Under the pieces are notes generated by a model. The model made no database searches, was not told where the DNA came from, and saw only the letters and a program-made list of their open reading frames with translations. Shown here in pieces: positions 38,932 through 47,401 of a stretch of 64,000 nt of DNA (position 1 is the first letter of the stretch; every line of letters starts with the position of its first letter). This DNA is from Verrucomicrobiia bacterium (GTDB lineage: Bacteria > Verrucomicrobiota > Verrucomicrobiia > Limisphaerales > Fontisphaeraceae), in NCBI GenBank assembly GCA_026414565.1, contig JAOAIT010000012.1, positions 1-64,000 on the forward strand. Direction: 5' to 3'. The position numbers and the translations under genes are program-made.

Positions 38932-40752
38932 TCAGCCGATTTCCATTTCCGGTGATACGTTGGGCGTGAGCACCCAGTCGAATTGCATGCGTTCAAAGCG
39001 CCGCCGGTACAGCAGGTAAAAGCCCCACGATGCCCCGTGCCCCAACAAAATCAACAATACCGCCAGCCACCACACCGGCACCAAAAACACCGCCACTGTC
39101 AAACCGGCCAGCACCATGAACCCCAGCGCGAAGCCCAGCTTGCTGAGGTTGGGAAAGCGCCGGTCATCACCGCAAACCGCAGCAAATCTGAATACGAAAA
39201 CTGCAGGCTGTAGAGCCAGTCCCACCAGCACCACTTTCGCCGCCAACCACACCCCCACCTCTGCGGAATAATTGAACTGCCCGGCCATCACCCCGCCAAA
39301 CACCAGCAAGATCGGGGCGGCGGCCAGCATCCGAATCCCGTTGCACGTGATCACCACCCGCCCAAGCTCGCGCAAACTGACCGGGTAAAAGGAAAGGAAG
39401 GAATATGCCGACCGAAAGTTGAACACCGGCCGCAAGGCAGGCCAGTGGCCGCCGAACACTGGCCAGGCCGTTGCGGCCATGCCCACGATGCCAATCACCA
39501 CAGCCCAATCGCGCAAGGGAGGTCCAAATAGGGCCAAAACCCACGTCACCAGCACCACCAACCAGGCGTTGCGCCATGCGGCAGACCAGCGCGGCGGCCC
39601 CAGCAGCAGCATTTGCAGGATCAATTCCAGGCGCGGATTAAACCAGCGTATCACCCAACGCTCCAGCCAGCCCGCCAGACTCCAGGAAAAATGTTGCAGG
39701 AATTTTCGCTGCAACACGTAGCTGGTGAAGGCCGCCGGACCCTGATGCGGAGAGGGCAAGGAGTGCGGCAGCGGCAAGGCTTGCGTGTCAGCCGGCCGGG
39801 CGGCCGCGCCGGCTCCAGCCGCGTTCTCCTCCCCGTCAGCTTGCGGCTGCCCCTGAAGAGCGACCACCAAGGGATCTTCCTCCTCCCAAGGACCTTGATG
39901 GTTTTCCTGCAAGAATCGAAAGGCTCGCAGGCTGAGATAAACCCACCCGCCCATCGGAATTAAGAGCAGCAGCATGAACGGGTTTTGCCGCACCCCCACT
40001 TCATAGAGGAGCGTCGCAGGCCAGCCCCACGGCAGCAACAGGCCCAGCCAGTTCCCCAGGTCAGCCGCTCCTTGTAGGATGAAGCCGCCCCAACTTGGTT
40101 TGTTGGTGGCTGAAATCAACCCCGCCACCAGCCAGCCAAAGATTACCAGGAAATAGGCGGCATTCAGCACAAAGCTGGCCAGGCGGTGAATCCAACCAAG
40201 CGCCCACCTCCACCCGGCCTGCGGCAGCAGGGGAAGCGGAGAACGGGGGTCATGGAGCAGAAGGACAAAACCCACCACCATGAGCCACTGCAGCCCCAGC
40301 CAGAGCACACCCGCCACCCAGGCCCAACCCGGCAAGGGATGCTTTGCCAAAATGACCGCCGCCATCAGGCCATACCCCATGGCGGCAAGGGCGGAGTGTT
40401 TCAAAAAACGCCGCCAGCCGAAGGCGAACAAATCCCGGGGAGCCACGGGCCAGCGGGCAAGCACGTATTGCTCCACCCTGCCATACATGGCCGTGTCGTA
40501 AACGCTGAGCAACCAGACGGCCGGCAGGGTGCCAAGTAAAATCAACAGGCCCTTGGCCAACTGCAAGTCGGTCGCGTGAACCAGCGGGACCCCCAGGAAT
40601 ACCGCTATTAGGAGGCCCAGAAAGATCCCACTTAATGATGGGCCACCGCCCACCCGCCTGGCGGCGTTCTTCCATTGAGGAACACGACGGATTTCCCGCC
40701 GCACCAGCCGGCGCAGCCGGCGCTCGAGGGCGCGATTTCGCAGTGGATTCAC
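38932..40752 (-). CDS. ABC transporter membrane protein (ABC-2-like)
   Basis: The product is 606 residues. The start is a GTG at 40752 that overlaps the stop of the ATPase gene as GTGA; an apparent longer frame to 41016 only reads through the ATPase gene out of frame. A basic amphipathic N-terminus is followed by about twelve hydrophobic helices in two groups, separated by a soluble acidic/Ala-rich loop near residues 300-350. The length and coupling suggest the exporter permease of the adjacent ATPase. The substrate is unknown. The stop is about 140 bases after the convergent ilvD end. Confidence 0.78.
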   Translation of the reverse strand: MNPLRNRALERRLRRLVRREIRRVPQWKNAARRVGGGPSLSGIFLGLLIAVFLGVPLVHATDLQLAKGLLILLGTLPAVWLLSVYDTAMYGRVEQYVLARWPVAPRDLFAFGWRRFLKHSALAAMGYGLMAAVILAKHPLPGWAWVAGVLWLGLQWLMVVGFVLLLHDPRSPLPLLPQAGWRWALGWIHRLASFVLNAAYFLVIFGWLVAGLISATNKPSWGGFILQGAADLGNWLGLLLPWGWPATLLYEVGVRQNPFMLLLLIPMGGWVYLSLRAFRFLQENHQGPWEEEDPLVVALQGQPQADGEENAAGAGAAARPADTQALPLPHSLPSPHQGPAAFTSYVLQRKFLQHFSWSLAGWLERWVIRWFNPRLELILQMLLLGPPRWSAAWRNAWLVVLVTWVLALFGPPLRDWAVVIGIVGMAATAWPVFGGHWPALRPVFNFRSAYSFLSFYPVSLRELGRVVITCNGIRMLAAAPILLVFGGVMAGQFNYSAEVGVWLAAKVVLVGLALQPAVFVFRFAAVCGDDRRFPNLSKLGFALGFMVLAGLTVAVFLVPVWWLAVLLILLGHGASWGFYLLYRRRFERMQFDWVLTPNVSPEMEIG

Positions 40753-41477
40753 GGTTGCTCCCGTAATTGTTGGAACAAGGCCGCCAGCGCCTCGGTCCCC
40801 GGGCCGGTTGCCTGCAGTTGGGACACCTTTTCCAGGGCGCGCACCTCGCCTTCGTGCAACACGCACACACGGTCGGCAAAGCGCTCCACCACATCGAGGA
40901 TTTGCGTGGTAAAGATAATCACCCGCCCGTGCCGGGCGGCCTGCCGGGCCTCCTCCTTGAAGATTTGCAGGCCATGCGGGTCCATGCCCGAGGCAAAGGG
41001 CTCGTCCAATAGCCATAGTTCAGGATTCACCGCCAACAACGCCGCCAGCGCGGTCTTGTATCGCTGGCCGCGGGAGAGGTAACCCAGCGGCTTTTCAGCC
41101 AGGGGCAGCAAATCCAATTTCCGGAAAAGTTCCAGCACCACGTTTTCCACCCCCGGGGTGTCCGCCTCGTAAATGCGCAACACGGTGGCCAGGTGCTGGA
41201 TGATCGTCCAGTGGTCGCAAAGCAGCGGAAAATCAGGCAGGAAATGCAACTTGCGCCGCAAATCCAGCCGGCCGCGGTTGAACGGCATGTCGTCGAAATA
41301 AACCGCCCCCTCGGTGGGCGCCAGCAGACCGGCCAGACAGTTCAGCAGGGTGGTTTTGCCGGCGCCGTTGGCGCCCAGTACCGCCACAATCTGCCCCGGT
41401 TCAAGGCTGAACGAAACCCGATCCAGGGCGCACGTTTTGCCGAAGCGTTTGGTGAGGGCGCGAATCTCAATTTTCAT
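40749..41477 (-). CDS. ABC transporter ATP-binding protein
   Basis: The product is 242 residues from the ATG at 41477. Walker A is GANGAGKTT (about 38-46), the signature region reads YLSRGQRYKTALAALL, Walker B is ELWLLDEPFASGMDP, and the switch region is VIIFTTQILDVVERFAD. The signature is LSRGQ rather than LSGGQ, a change seen in some ABC-2 exporters. The H-loop position carries Gln (TTQ) instead of His. It energises the coupled permease, probably for export. Confidence 0.9.
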   Translation of the reverse strand: MKIEIRALTKRFGKTCALDRVSFSLEPGQIVAVLGANGAGKTTLLNCLAGLLAPTEGAVYFDDMPFNRGRLDLRRKLHFLPDFPLLCDHWTIIQHLATVLRIYEADTPGVENVVLELFRKLDLLPLAEKPLGYLSRGQRYKTALAALLAVNPELWLLDEPFASGMDPHGLQIFKEEARQAARHGRVIIFTTQILDVVERFADRVCVLHEGEVRALEKVSQLQATGPGTEALAALFQQLREQP

Positions 41478-41570
41478 GTCTGGCCACCGAGCTTTACCAA
41501 ACACCGGCAACCCCTGTCGAACGCATTTTGCTCCAGAGCAAAAAAGCGCCGGAAAATGGCAATCGGGCGG

Positions 41571-41600
41571 TTGACGGATTTCTTTAAAACGGCGTATGCT
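41571..41600 (+). promoter_or_regulatory. Probable promoter for the EF-G-like gene
   Basis: TTGACG (41571-41576) and TATGCT (41595-41600) are spaced by 18 bases. The leader would be about 165 bases. A near-palindrome GTGGAAG-AC-CTTCCAC lies at 41622-41637, just downstream of the inferred start. Confidence 0.45.
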
Positions 41601-41621
41601 CTCCGCCCAAGCTCTTGCAGC

Positions 41622-41637
41622 GTGGAAGACCTTCCAC
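41622..41637. repeat. 16-bp inverted repeat in EF-G-like leader
   Basis: GTGGAAG and CTTCCAC flank a two-base centre about 15 bases after the inferred transcription start. It is placed where an operator or leader hairpin would act. It is seen directly; its function is not known. Confidence 0.4.
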
Positions 41638-41770
41638 CCCTCCAGGCGGAGGAGCAGGGTTTTCCCGGCCCGTTGCGGCCCTGCCAGGCCGCGGTGCGGC
41701 AAGCTGGAGCTCAAGCAAGACAGGCTATGTGGACCTGACGGCCCGGCGGCCGACGACATAAGGCAGATAC

Positions 41771-43864
41771 ATGAAAAGTTATCAAACGGCAGACCTACGG
41801 AATGTGGCGATTATGGGCCATGCCTCCTGCGGCAAAACGATGCTCACGGAGTGCATGGCCTTGTGTGGCGGGGTGATCAATCGTCTGGGCAGCGTGACCG
41901 GCGGCTCCACGCTTTCCGACTACCGCGACGAGGAGCAGGCCCGTCAAATTTCCGTGCAAACCTCCATGGTGGTGGTCGAATGGCAGGGCAAAAAGATCAA
42001 CCTGCTCGACACCCCCGGTTACCTGGATTTCATCGGCGAAAGCCTCTCCGCCGCCCGCGTGGCGGACCTCGCCCTTGTCGTGGTGCATGCCAATCACGGC
42101 ATCGGCGTGGGCACCGGCAAAGTCTGGGATTTCACCACGCAATTCAACACCCCCCGCCTGGTCGTGGTCAATGCCGTGGACAAGGAAAACGTGGACTGGG
42201 ACGCCCTGCTGGCCAGCCTGCGCGCCCGCTTCGGCGCGGCCGTCACCCCCGTGACCGTGCCGGTCAAAACCGGGCCGGGATTCAACCAAATCCTGGACGT
42301 GATCACCAAGGAGGTCCTCACCGGCAAGCCGGATCAATCTGGCAAGTACGAGGCCGCACCCGCCACCGGCGATTTGAAGGCCAGGGCGGACGAACTGCAC
42401 AACGCGCTGCTGGAAAAAGTGGCCGAGTCTGATGACAAACTGCTCGAAAAATTCTTTGAACAGGGCGGTTTGTCGGAGGAGGAAATGCGCAGCGGCCTGG
42501 CCGCCGGCCTGGCCAAACAAACGCTGATTCCGGTCTTCTGCACCTGCGCCGAAAGCAATCAGGGCGTCAGCCGCCTGCTGGATTTCATCGCCCAATTCGG
42601 CCCCTCCCCCGCCGCCAAACCCAAAGTCATCGCCCAGGGCCAGAACGGCGAGGTGGAAGTCGCCCTCACCGACCCCGAGCCCTGCCTGTACGTCTTCAAA
42701 ACCAGCGTGGAAGCCCAATTCGGCGAGCTGGCCTATTTCAAGGTGTATTCCGGACAGTTGGGCGTGGGTGCCGACTTGTACAACCCGGACAAACAGGCCG
42801 CCGAGCGCATCGGCCAGATTTATCTGCTGAACGGCAAAAACCGCATCCCGGTGGACTCCCTCAACGCGGGCGACATCGGGGCGGTGGTCAAGCTGCGCGA
42901 CACCCGCGCCAACCAAACCCTGTGCAGTCCCAAGCGCATCGTCACCCTGCCCAAAGTCACCTATCCCAAGCCCAACATCCACGCCGCGCTCGTGCTCAAG
43001 AGCAAGGGCGATGAAGACAAGGTGGCGCAGGGGCTGGCGGCGTTGCACCACGAGGATCCGACCTTCCTTTACAACGTGGACGCCGAACTGCACCAGACCG
43101 TCATGTCCGCCCAGGGCGAGTTGCACCTGGACGTCATGGCCCAGCGGCTCAAGTCCCGCTACAAAATTGATCTGGAGCTGACCCAGCCGCGCATCCCCTA
43201 CCGCGAAACCATCAAGGCCAAGGGCGACTCCAAATACCGCCACAAAAAGCAGACCGGCGGAGCCGGCCAGTTTGCCGAGGTCTGGATGCGGATCGAGCCC
43301 AAGCAGCGCGATACCGGCGTCGAGTTCATCAACTCGCTGGTGGGCCAGAACGTGGACCGCGTCTTCGTCCCCTCGGTGGAAAAAGGAGTCCGCAAGGCCT
43401 GCGCCGAAGGCATCCTGGCGGGCTACAAGGTGGTGGACGTGCTGGTGGACTTCTACGATGGCAAGATGCACCCGGTGGACTCGAAGGACATCGCCTTCCA
43501 AATCGCCGGTTACTTCGCCTTCAAGGAAGCCTTCGAGAAGGCGCGTCCCTGCCTGCTGGAGCCCATCAACAACGTGGAAATCCGCATCCCGGAAGATTGC
43601 ATGGGAAACGTGATGGGCGACCTCTCCAGCCGGCGCGGCAAGATTCTGGGCATGGACTCGGACGGCACCTTCCAGATCATCCGCGCCCAGGTGCCCGCCC
43701 GGGAAATGTACCGCTACTCCAGCAGTCTGCGCTCCCTCACGGGTGGCCGGGGCATTCACACCGAGGAATTCAGCCATTACGAGGAAATGCCGCGCGAGCT
43801 GGAGCAGCAGGTGATTGAAGAAGCCAAAAAACGCAAGGCGGACGCGGAAAAGCAGGGTGAATAA
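41771..43864 (+). CDS. EF-G-like translational GTPase (EF-G-2 / FusA2 type)
   Basis: The product is 697 residues with the full EF-G domain order. The G domain has G1 GHASCGKT, switch I region YRDEEQARQISVQTS and G3 LLDTPGYLDF. Beta-barrel domain II and domains III-V follow, ending in RSLTGGRGIHTEEFSHYEEMP. The G1 and switch I sequences match the EF-G-2 branch (for example Thermus EF-G-2), not canonical FusA with AHIDAGKTT. The guanine-specificity motif reads NAVD instead of NKxD, so its Lys is lost. Its role may be a specialised translocation or recycling factor; it is not the primary EF-G. It lies alone between an ABC gene (divergent) and an aminotransferase. Confidence 0.88.
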   Translation: MKSYQTADLRNVAIMGHASCGKTMLTECMALCGGVINRLGSVTGGSTLSDYRDEEQARQISVQTSMVVVEWQGKKINLLDTPGYLDFIGESLSAARVADLALVVVHANHGIGVGTGKVWDFTTQFNTPRLVVVNAVDKENVDWDALLASLRARFGAAVTPVTVPVKTGPGFNQILDVITKEVLTGKPDQSGKYEAAPATGDLKARADELHNALLEKVAESDDKLLEKFFEQGGLSEEEMRSGLAAGLAKQTLIPVFCTCAESNQGVSRLLDFIAQFGPSPAAKPKVIAQGQNGEVEVALTDPEPCLYVFKTSVEAQFGELAYFKVYSGQLGVGADLYNPDKQAAERIGQIYLLNGKNRIPVDSLNAGDIGAVVKLRDTRANQTLCSPKRIVTLPKVTYPKPNIHAALVLKSKGDEDKVAQGLAALHHEDPTFLYNVDAELHQTVMSAQGELHLDVMAQRLKSRYKIDLELTQPRIPYRETIKAKGDSKYRHKKQTGGAGQFAEVWMRIEPKQRDTGVEFINSLVGQNVDRVFVPSVEKGVRKACAEGILAGYKVVDVLVDFYDGKMHPVDSKDIAFQIAGYFAFKEAFEKARPCLLEPINNVEIRIPEDCMGNVMGDLSSRRGKILGMDSDGTFQIIRAQVPAREMYRYSSSLRSLTGGRGIHTEEFSHYEEMPRELEQQVIEEAKKRKADAEKQGE

Positions 43865-43896
43865 CCCGGCCTCCGTCCCTCGGGAACGCTCCCTTT

Positions 43897-43956
43897 CAGG
43901 GGACATCGCCCGGCGGGAGAACCAATGGCTTCTCCCCCGCGGCGCCATGTCCCCTG
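43897..43956 (+). repeat. Long imperfect hairpin before the DegT gene
   Basis: CAGGGGACAT (43897-43906) pairs perfectly with ATGTCCCCTG (43947-43956). Inside, GGGAGAA (43915-43921) pairs with TTCTCCC (43930-43936). The stem ends eight bases before the ATG at 43964 and follows the EF-G-like stop by 33 bases. It may end transcription of that gene or hide the ribosome site of the aminotransferase. No T-run follows. Confidence 0.6.
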
Positions 43957-43963
43957 CCCTGTT

Positions 43964-45070
43964 ATGAATGTGCCATTTCTCAATCTGGCCGCGCAACACG
44001 CCGCCCTCAAGGACGAGCTGCTGCCTGTGGTGGAGCAGACGCTGGCCAGCGGGTATTATATCCTCGGGCCGAATGTGGCGGCTTTGGAAAAGGAAATCGC
44101 CGCCCTCACGCAAACCCACTTCGGCGTGGGCGTCAATTCCGGCTCGGATGCGCTGACCCTGGCTTTGCGCGCCCTGGAAATCGGGCCGGGGGACGAAGTC
44201 ATCACCACCCCCTTTACGTACATCGCGCCCGCCGAATCCATTTATCAGATGGGCGCCCGCATCGTGTTTGCGGACATTGATCCCCACACCTTCAATCTGG
44301 ACCCGGCGGACGTGGCGCGCCGCATCACGCCGCGCACCCGGGCCATCATCGCCGTGCACTTGTTTGGCCAGGCGGCGCCCCTGCCACCCCTGCTGGATTT
44401 ATGCCACCAGCACCGCCTGCACCTGCTCGAAGACTGCGCCCAGGCCATCGGCGCAGAGTACCAGGGCCGGCCCGTCGGCGGCTGGGGCGTCATGGGTTGC
44501 TTCAGCTTCTATCCCACCAAAAACCTGGGCGCGAATGGCGATGGCGGCATGGTGGTCACCCGCGATGAGGGGCTAAACCGGCGGCTGCGCATGTTGCGGG
44601 TGCATGGCATCGAGAAGCGTTATTTCCACGATTTGCACGGTTACAACTCCCGGCTGGATGAGCTGCAGGCCGCCATTTTGCGGGTCAAATTGCGGCATCT
44701 GGCGGACTGGAATGCGCGCCGCAGGGCCATCGCGGCCCGTTATGATGCCGGGTTGCGGGATCTGCCGCTGCAGTTACCCCAAACCGCCGCCGGCAACCAC
44801 CATGTGTTTCATGTCTATGCCGTGCTAAGTGACCGGCGCGATGCCCTGCATCAGTACCTGGCCGATCACGGAGTCCCCTGCATCATCTACTATCCACGCC
44901 CCTTGCACCTCCAGAAGGTGTACGCCGATTACGGTTGGCAGGAGGGGGATTACCCCGTGGCTGAAGACATTTCCCGGCGCATTCTGCCCCTGCCCATGTA
45001 CCCGGAGCTGACCGATGCCCAGGTGGATTATGTGATCGCCAAAGTGCGGGAGTTTTTCAGCGTGGCTTGA
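43964..45070 (+). CDS. DegT/DnrJ/EryC1/StrS-family sugar aminotransferase
   Basis: The product is 368 residues from the ATG at 43964 (MNVPFLNLAAQ, the usual family start). The PLP fold shows GVNSGSDAL (phosphate cup), EDCAQAIGAEY, and FSFYPTKNLGANGDGG with the Schiff-base lysine in the YPTKNL motif. These enzymes aminate nucleotide-linked keto-sugars for lipopolysaccharide, O-antigen or antibiotic sugars. The nearby convergent FkbM methyltransferase and GT61 transferase suggest a role in surface glycan synthesis, which is inference. Confidence 0.93.
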   Translation: MNVPFLNLAAQHAALKDELLPVVEQTLASGYYILGPNVAALEKEIAALTQTHFGVGVNSGSDALTLALRALEIGPGDEVITTPFTYIAPAESIYQMGARIVFADIDPHTFNLDPADVARRITPRTRAIIAVHLFGQAAPLPPLLDLCHQHRLHLLEDCAQAIGAEYQGRPVGGWGVMGCFSFYPTKNLGANGDGGMVVTRDEGLNRRLRMLRVHGIEKRYFHDLHGYNSRLDELQAAILRVKLRHLADWNARRRAIAARYDAGLRDLPLQLPQTAAGNHHVFHVYAVLSDRRDALHQYLADHGVPCIIYYPRPLHLQKVYADYGWQEGDYPVAEDISRRILPLPMYPELTDAQVDYVIAKVREFFSVA

Positions 45071-45097
45071 AGCGCCGCCCTGCCGGGCCGGTTTATT

Positions 45098-45892
45098 TCA
45101 GGAACGCAGCGCCGCCTGCCGCCAAACCAGCACGGATTCCCCCTGCTGGGCCTTGCCCTCGAAATCCCGCGTCGCCGCCTCGAAACTGGCGGTGCATCCC
45201 GGTTTGATGGACTCGTGCAGTTCCACCATGATCACGCCCACCTTGTCCCGCCAACTGGCTGACGTTTCGAAGATTTCCTTCTCGGCGCCTTCAATGTCAA
45301 TTTTGAGGATGTCAATGTAACTCAGGCCGTGATCTGCCATGAGTTTGTCCAGGGTGATGGCCTGAACCTTCTGCACCACGGGCAGCGACCCTTTTTCCGC
45401 GCTGTCGCGGGTTTGGAAGCCCCAGGCCCCAATGCCCGGATCCACCAGCTCCAAGGTTTCGTTGTTTTTCCACAATGCAGCCTGAATGGGGATAATTTGC
45501 GGAAAAGGCGCCACGTTTTTGACCAGATAACCGAAATTGCCCGCCTCCGGCTCAATGGCCAGGATTTTGGCCTCCGGGTATTGGCGGGCAAAAAACAGCG
45601 AGGCAAAGCCCACGTTGGCGCCGGCATCCACTATCACACGCGGCTTGAGCGGCAGCTCCAGAGCATACTCCTTGTCGCGAAAGATTTTCTTGTACGTGGG
45701 CAAATCCGAGCTTTTCAACCGCAGGCGCAAGGGATGCGCAAAATCCGGCACACGCCCCGTCCATTCTGCCGGCAGGGGCCAGTGCCGCGTGCGGGCGAAG
45801 AGCCACAGCCCCGCGGGACCAAAAACTTCGTAATAAAGCCCGATTCTTTTGAATTTTTCCACCACTTGTTGAAGACGCCCCATGCGATGCAA
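45098..45892 (-). CDS. FkbM-family methyltransferase
   Basis: The product is 264 residues; an ATG three codons in (45883) is an alternative start. The SAM motif is VIVDAGANVGFASLFFA (about 85-101), then ILAIEPEAGNF, and the family-typical YIDILKIDIEGAEKEIF (about 190-206). FkbM enzymes O-methylate sugars or macrolides. It is the last gene of the minus-strand run that starts beyond the right edge, with 102 bases before it, and converges on the aminotransferase. Confidence 0.92.
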   Translation of the reverse strand: MHRMGRLQQVVEKFKRIGLYYEVFGPAGLWLFARTRHWPLPAEWTGRVPDFAHPLRLRLKSSDLPTYKKIFRDKEYALELPLKPRVIVDAGANVGFASLFFARQYPEAKILAIEPEAGNFGYLVKNVAPFPQIIPIQAALWKNNETLELVDPGIGAWGFQTRDSAEKGSLPVVQKVQAITLDKLMADHGLSYIDILKIDIEGAEKEIFETSASWRDKVGVIMVELHESIKPGCTASFEAATRDFEGKAQQGESVLVWRQAALRS

Positions 45893-45994
45893 TGGCCAGA
45901 TGGTTTCAGCTTGAATGGAAAGCCCCCGCCGCCCCTTTCCGGCGCTTGGTGGGCCGCCCGGGAGATGGCGCAGGGTGAAGAAGGCAGGCTTGGC

Positions 45995-47383
45995 TCATAA
46001 GGCCCCCATCGCCTGCAACCGGCTTTTGACCTGCCGGAGATCCACCAGCGCGTTTAATTTGTGATCCGAAGGGAAAAGCAGAAATTCATAGTCCACCTCC
46101 ACACACTGCGCGATCCATTCCTGGTCACCGGCAAGATAGGCATCGGCAAAAAGCTCCAGAAATTTGCAGCCGGGCCGGCACCACACCATGTTGGCCGTGC
46201 CGGAACCGTGAATGGCGCAAATGGCCTCGGCCCCGGCAAAGTGTTGAATCTGCCCGGCAAACGACATCTGGGCCGGATCCACGATCGCCCATCCCAAATC
46301 GGCAAAGAACTGCAAAACCTCCGCCTCGTTCACCATGTTGCGCCCGTAACTCGTGCGGCGCACAAAAAACTTTTTGGGTGTGGCAGCCGGCGAGACCCGC
46401 GGCAAAAAGGTGGCGCGCAGGAACTGGACGGCATACGGATTGTAGCAGACCACCATGCTGGTCGGCGGGCTGAAATAGTAGTCCTCCACTAAAAGGTGCG
46501 TCTCCTCAGTCCACCGGCAGCGATCCAGCAGCCCCAAAAGCTGCATGGTTTCGACCTGGTAGCGGGGCTTCAAGGCCGGCAGCAAGATGCCCGTCTCCGG
46601 CGGAAACTCATTGAGCACGGCCAGGCGCGGCAGGGCATCCAGCAGCCAATGGGCATAGGGCGGATTGGCATTCAACGGAAACCACTTGGAAACCACGCTC
46701 GTCCAGGGGCCGGACAACGTAACCGGCCTGCTTCGCACAAAATGCCACCAGGCCGGATCCGCGCCGGCCCGCCGCGGGCCATAAACGGACTCCACACAAA
46801 GTTGCTTCTGATCATTTAACAAAGCCAGGCTGGCCCCCACCAGGCGTGCGTGGCGATGGCGTGTCCAAAAGATGGGCCAAGGTTGCTCCAAATGCTGCTG
46901 CCGCCCGCACAGGAGAATGATGGAAGGCTGGGGAAGCCTGGGGCTTCCCTGGTCCTTCAACACCACCCGCCCCTCGGTGGCCCCCTGCTCCAACCGGGCC
47001 AGCTCGGAATAAGTGCCCCGTGGGAGTCCCCAGGCAACCGAGCGCGGAATCAGGACGCGCACCACCTCCAGCAGACCGTGGGCCACCTTGGGCAGGGCCA
47101 CCCGATGCAACCAGCGTAAGGGCTTGTGCAAGGCCCCAAACCGCCGCAGCTCCAGGCGCAACCGGGTGAACAGCGGCACCGCCGCACGACCGGGGGCGGC
47201 ATCCTCATGCTTCGCCGAGGTCAAACGCGGGGCATCTTTTAAGGCTGTGTGGTTCAAAGGACTCAGACACGTCAGCTTCAACCGAGGCGAAGCTTTTTGT
47301 TGGGCGGGGTGGAAGTCAAGGAGCTTTTTCCCCCGCTTACCCGGGCCGCCCTGAGCCGGTCTCGGTGAGTTCCTTCGCGCCAC
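45995..47383 (-). CDS. GT61-family glycosyltransferase (DUF563)
   Basis: The product is 462 residues from a GTG at 47383; no ATG occurs for a long distance, so the first ~60 low-complexity residues may not be translated. The family region is recognisable: FPLNANPPYAHWLLDALPRL with the conserved Trp-His-like pocket, KKFFVRRTSYGRNMVNEAEV, and FAGAEAICAIHGSGTANMVWC near the C-terminus. GT61 enzymes transfer xylose or other pentoses or hexosamines onto glycans or proteins. It begins 18 bases after the FnIII secreted protein gene, so it is likely part of the same operon as the giant HINT protein. That raises the possibility that it glycosylates these secreted products. Confidence 0.82.
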   Translation of the reverse strand: MARRNSPRPAQGGPGKRGKKLLDFHPAQQKASPRLKLTCLSPLNHTALKDAPRLTSAKHEDAAPGRAAVPLFTRLRLELRRFGALHKPLRWLHRVALPKVAHGLLEVVRVLIPRSVAWGLPRGTYSELARLEQGATEGRVVLKDQGSPRLPQPSIILLCGRQQHLEQPWPIFWTRHRHARLVGASLALLNDQKQLCVESVYGPRRAGADPAWWHFVRSRPVTLSGPWTSVVSKWFPLNANPPYAHWLLDALPRLAVLNEFPPETGILLPALKPRYQVETMQLLGLLDRCRWTEETHLLVEDYYFSPPTSMVVCYNPYAVQFLRATFLPRVSPAATPKKFFVRRTSYGRNMVNEAEVLQFFADLGWAIVDPAQMSFAGQIQHFAGAEAICAIHGSGTANMVWCRPGCKFLELFADAYLAGDQEWIAQCVEVDYEFLLFPSDHKLNALVDLRQVKSRLQAMGAL

Positions 47384-47401
47384 GCTGCGGCCCCGGCGCC
47401 G

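Noticed and set aside
38932-41016. Longer version of the ABC permease starting at 41016
   Set aside because: The extra ~88 residues are out-of-frame reading of the ATPase gene. The GTG at 40752 overlaps the ATPase stop as GTGA and gives a sensible N-terminus.
41795-44359. 854-codon minus-strand frame opposite the EF-G-like gene
   Set aside because: It covers the EF-G-like gene and part of the aminotransferase, and the product is repetitive in Gly, Ala, His and Asp without any domain.
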